Of a stretch of 12,205 nucleotides of DNA, positions 10,404-12,205 are shown piece by piece. How positions within the stretch are numbered: position 1 is the first letter of the stretch; each line of letters starts with the position of its first letter. The position numbers were made by a program, and so were the translations under genes. The DNA comes from Chloroflexota bacterium. GTDB taxonomy: Bacteria; Chloroflexota; Anaerolineae; UBA4142. The DNA lies in NCBI GenBank assembly GCA_016199405.1, contig JACQGS010000257.1, forward strand, positions 1 to 12,205. Reading direction: 5' to 3'. The notes beneath the pieces are model-generated. The model had not been told where the DNA came from, made no database searches, and saw only the letters and a program-made list of their open reading frames with translations.

Positions 10404-12205
10404 ATGATGCGATTCGACCGATTCACCGAACGCGCGCAGGACGCGTTTGCGCGCGCCCATGAAGTTATTCAACGCTATCGCCATTCGCAACTCGACGCCG
10501 AACATCTCTTGATGGCATTGCTCGAACAAACCGGCGGCGCGGTGCAAAATATTCTGGAACGGGTCAACGCCGATCCGGAATTATTGCGCCAACGTCTGGA
10601 TGAAATTCTGCAACAAAATCCCAAGATGTATTACCCGTACAGTTCCGGCGGGCAGGCGCAAGTCTACGTGACGCCGCGCGTGAAACGTCTCGTGGACGTT
10701 GCCAACGACGAAGCCAATCGCCTCAAAGACGATTACGTTTCCACCGAACATCTTTTGCTCGCGCTCGCCGGCGACCGCGAGGGGCAAGCCGGCAGATTGC
10801 TGAACGATATGGGGCTGACGCGCGATCGCATTTTGCAAGTGATTCCGGAAATTCGCGGCGGCGCGCGCGTGACCGATCCGACCTCCGAAGGCAAATATCG
10901 CATGCTCGAACGCTTTTCGCGCGATCTGACGCGGCTCGCGCGCGAAGGCAAGCTCGATCCGGTGATCGGGCGCGACGAAGAAATCCTACGCGTCATTCGC
11001 ATCCTCTCACGCCGCACGAAAAATAATCCGGTGCTGATCGGCGAACCCGGCGTCGGCAAGACCGCGATTGTCGAAGGACTCGCGCTCAAAATTATCGCGG
11101 GCGACGTGCCGGAGCCGTTGATGAGCAAACGCGTCGTCGCGCTCGATCTCGGCGCGATGGTTGCCGGCTCACGCTTTCGCGGCGAATTTGAAGAGCGCCT
11201 GAAAGCCGCGCTGGATGAGATTCAGACCGCCAAAGGCGAAATCATTTTGTTCATTGATGAACTGCACACGGTCGTCGGCGCCGGCGCGGCGATGGGCGCG
11301 ATCGACGCGTCGAACATGATGAAGCCCGCGCTCGCGCGCGGCGAACTGCAATGCGTCGGCGCGACGACGCTCGACGAGTACCGCAATCACATCGAAAAAG
11401 ATGCCGCGCTGGAACGCCGCTTTTCGCCGATTTTCGTGGACGAGCCGGACGTGGACGCCACGATTCAAATGTTGTACGGTTTGCGCGACCGCTACGAACA
11501 GCATCATCAAGTCAAAATTTCGGACAAAGCGATCGAAGGCGCGGCGAAACTTTCGCAACGCTATGTCACGAATCGCTTTTTGCCGGACAAGGCGATTGAT
11601 CTGATCGATGAAGCCGCCGCGAAATTGCGCGTCGCGATCTTCTCGATGCCGTCCGAGCTGAAGACGATGCAAGCCCGCCTGCGCGATTTGCAAAAAGAAG
11701 AAGAGGCCGCGTGGAGCGCGCGTAATTATGAAATCGCCGCGAAAGCGCGCGCAGAGCGGCTCGCGCTCGACGAAACTTTCACCGAAAAACGCGCGGCATG
11801 GCAAAAAGAGCAAGGGCTGGACGAGGTCGTCGACGAAGAAGACATCGCGCAAATTATTTCCAAATGGACGGGCATTCCGGTCAGCCGGATGATGCAGACC
11901 GAAGCCGACCGCTTGCTCGACATGGAAAAGCGCTTGCACGAGCGCATCGTCGGGCAGGACGAAGCGATCAAAGCCGTCAGCGACGCCATTCGGCGCGCGC
12001 GTTCCGGTCTCGCCGACCCCAAGCGTCCGATCGGTTCATTTATTTTTCTCGGTCCGACCGGCGTCGGCAAGACCGCGCTCGCGCACGCGCTCGCGGAATT
12101 TATGTTTGACGATCCGGACGCGCTCTTTCGCGTGGATATGAGCGAATATCGCGAACGCCATTCCGCCTCGCGATTGATCGGCGCGCCGCCGGGGTACGTC
12201 GGCTA
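10404..12205 (+). CDS. clpC: ClpC-type AAA+ unfoldase subunit (cut by window end)
   Basis: An open frame of 600 complete codons running off the right edge. The N-terminal double Clp-N domain (about 2-150) starts RFDRFTERAQDAF. D1 has Walker A GEPGVGKT (213-220) and Walker B IILFIDELH (280-288). The middle domain is short, about 75 residues (412-486), with a UVR-like EEEAAWSARNYEIAAKAR segment: this is ClpC-like, as ClpB has a coiled coil of about 120 residues. D2 starts with GQDEAI and has Walker A GPTGVGKT (550-557) and Walker B VDMSE (577-581). It unfolds proteins for ClpP or for refolding; the ClpP-docking loop would lie past the window, so pairing with ClpP cannot be checked. ATG 10404 is preferred over the adjacent ATG 10407 for its spacing to GGGAG. 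It diverges from cinA. Confidence 0.94.
   Translation, partial: MMRFDRFTERAQDAFARAHEVIQRYRHSQLDAEHLLMALLEQTGGAVQNILERVNADPELLRQRLDEILQQNPKMYYPYSSGGQAQVYVTPRVKRLVDVANDEANRLKDDYVSTEHLLLALAGDREGQAGRLLNDMGLTRDRILQVIPEIRGGARVTDPTSEGKYRMLERFSRDLTRLAREGKLDPVIGRDEEILRVIRILSRRTKNNPVLIGEPGVGKTAIVEGLALKIIAGDVPEPLMSKRVVALDLGAMVAGSRFRGEFEERLKAALDEIQTAKGEIILFIDELHTVVGAGAAMGAIDASNMMKPALARGELQCVGATTLDEYRNHIEKDAALERRFSPIFVDEPDVDATIQMLYGLRDRYEQHHQVKISDKAIEGAAKLSQRYVTNRFLPDKAIDLIDEAAAKLRVAIFSMPSELKTMQARLRDLQKEEEAAWSARNYEIAAKARAERLALDETFTEKRAAWQKEQGLDEVVDEEDIAQIISKWTGIPVSRMMQTEADRLLDMEKRLHERIVGQDEAIKAVSDAIRRARSGLADPKRPIGSFIFLGPTGVGKTALAHALAEFMFDDPDALFRVDMSEYRERHSASRLIGAPPGYVG

Noticed and set aside
10325..10426. 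Longer cinA frame starting at 10426.
   Set aside because: The extra 34 residues overlap the start of clp and both promoters and do not resemble the family; ATG 10324 fits the family N-terminus.
1..12205. CRISPR arrays, tRNA or rRNA genes, and transposase genes.
   Set aside because: No regularly spaced direct repeats, cloverleaf-like segments, rRNA signatures or transposase motifs were found by reading; the inverted-repeat elements are non-coding.

Overview
The window reads as a piece of chromosome from an uncultured, moderately GC-rich bacterium. The best guess is a Chloroflexota (Anaerolineae-like) genome. This rests on the style of several proteins (ClpC-type unfoldase, RarA, the pentapeptide/TIR-like protein), on TolB-like and PstS-like lipoproteins with minimal signal peptides, and on many short palindromic and simple-sequence repeats of kinds often seen in such genomes. 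The taxonomic call is an inference; no rRNA, tRNA, CRISPR array or transposase gene is visible.

Layout. Positions 1-217 hold the 3' end of an unrecognised gene, followed by a palindromic repeat. A plus-strand pair follows: a TolB-like beta-propeller lipoprotein (292-1368) overlapped by a VTT/DedA-like membrane protein (1359-1907). A minus-strand block (7295 back to 1915) carries rarA, a GNAT acetyltransferase, a pentapeptide-repeat protein with a TIR-like C-terminal domain, a DUF4404 protein, ywbE, and a GHKL (Hsp90/MutL/MORC-type) ATPase. Divergent from rarA is a small DUF2283 gene (7444-7680) with a strong promoter, an operator-like palindrome and a Rho-independent terminator. A second minus-strand block has cinA/pncC, uppP and a PstS-like lipoprotein. 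Divergent from cinA, a near-consensus promoter drives a clpC-type AAA+ gene that runs off the window end and fills 10404-12205.

Most genes are housekeeping: replication-fork repair (RarA), carrier-lipid recycling (UppP), pyridine-nucleotide salvage (CinA/PncC) and protein quality control (ClpC). The accessory-looking core is 4305-5815, which contains the AT-richer pentapeptide/TIR-like gene.

The less ordinary features are these. Three palindromic repeat elements each start 5-7 nt beyond a stop codon. Simple-sequence tracts have become the ends of several proteins (TolB-like N-terminus, RarA C-terminus, CinA C-terminus, UppP start). A short reading frame starting MDLFD with an excellent ribosome binding site sits ahead of and overlaps rarA in another frame; it is either a leader peptide or the frameshifted true N-terminus. 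The PstS-like gene lost a clear start where a repeat element abuts it. I see no gene-free stretch longer than 300 bases.
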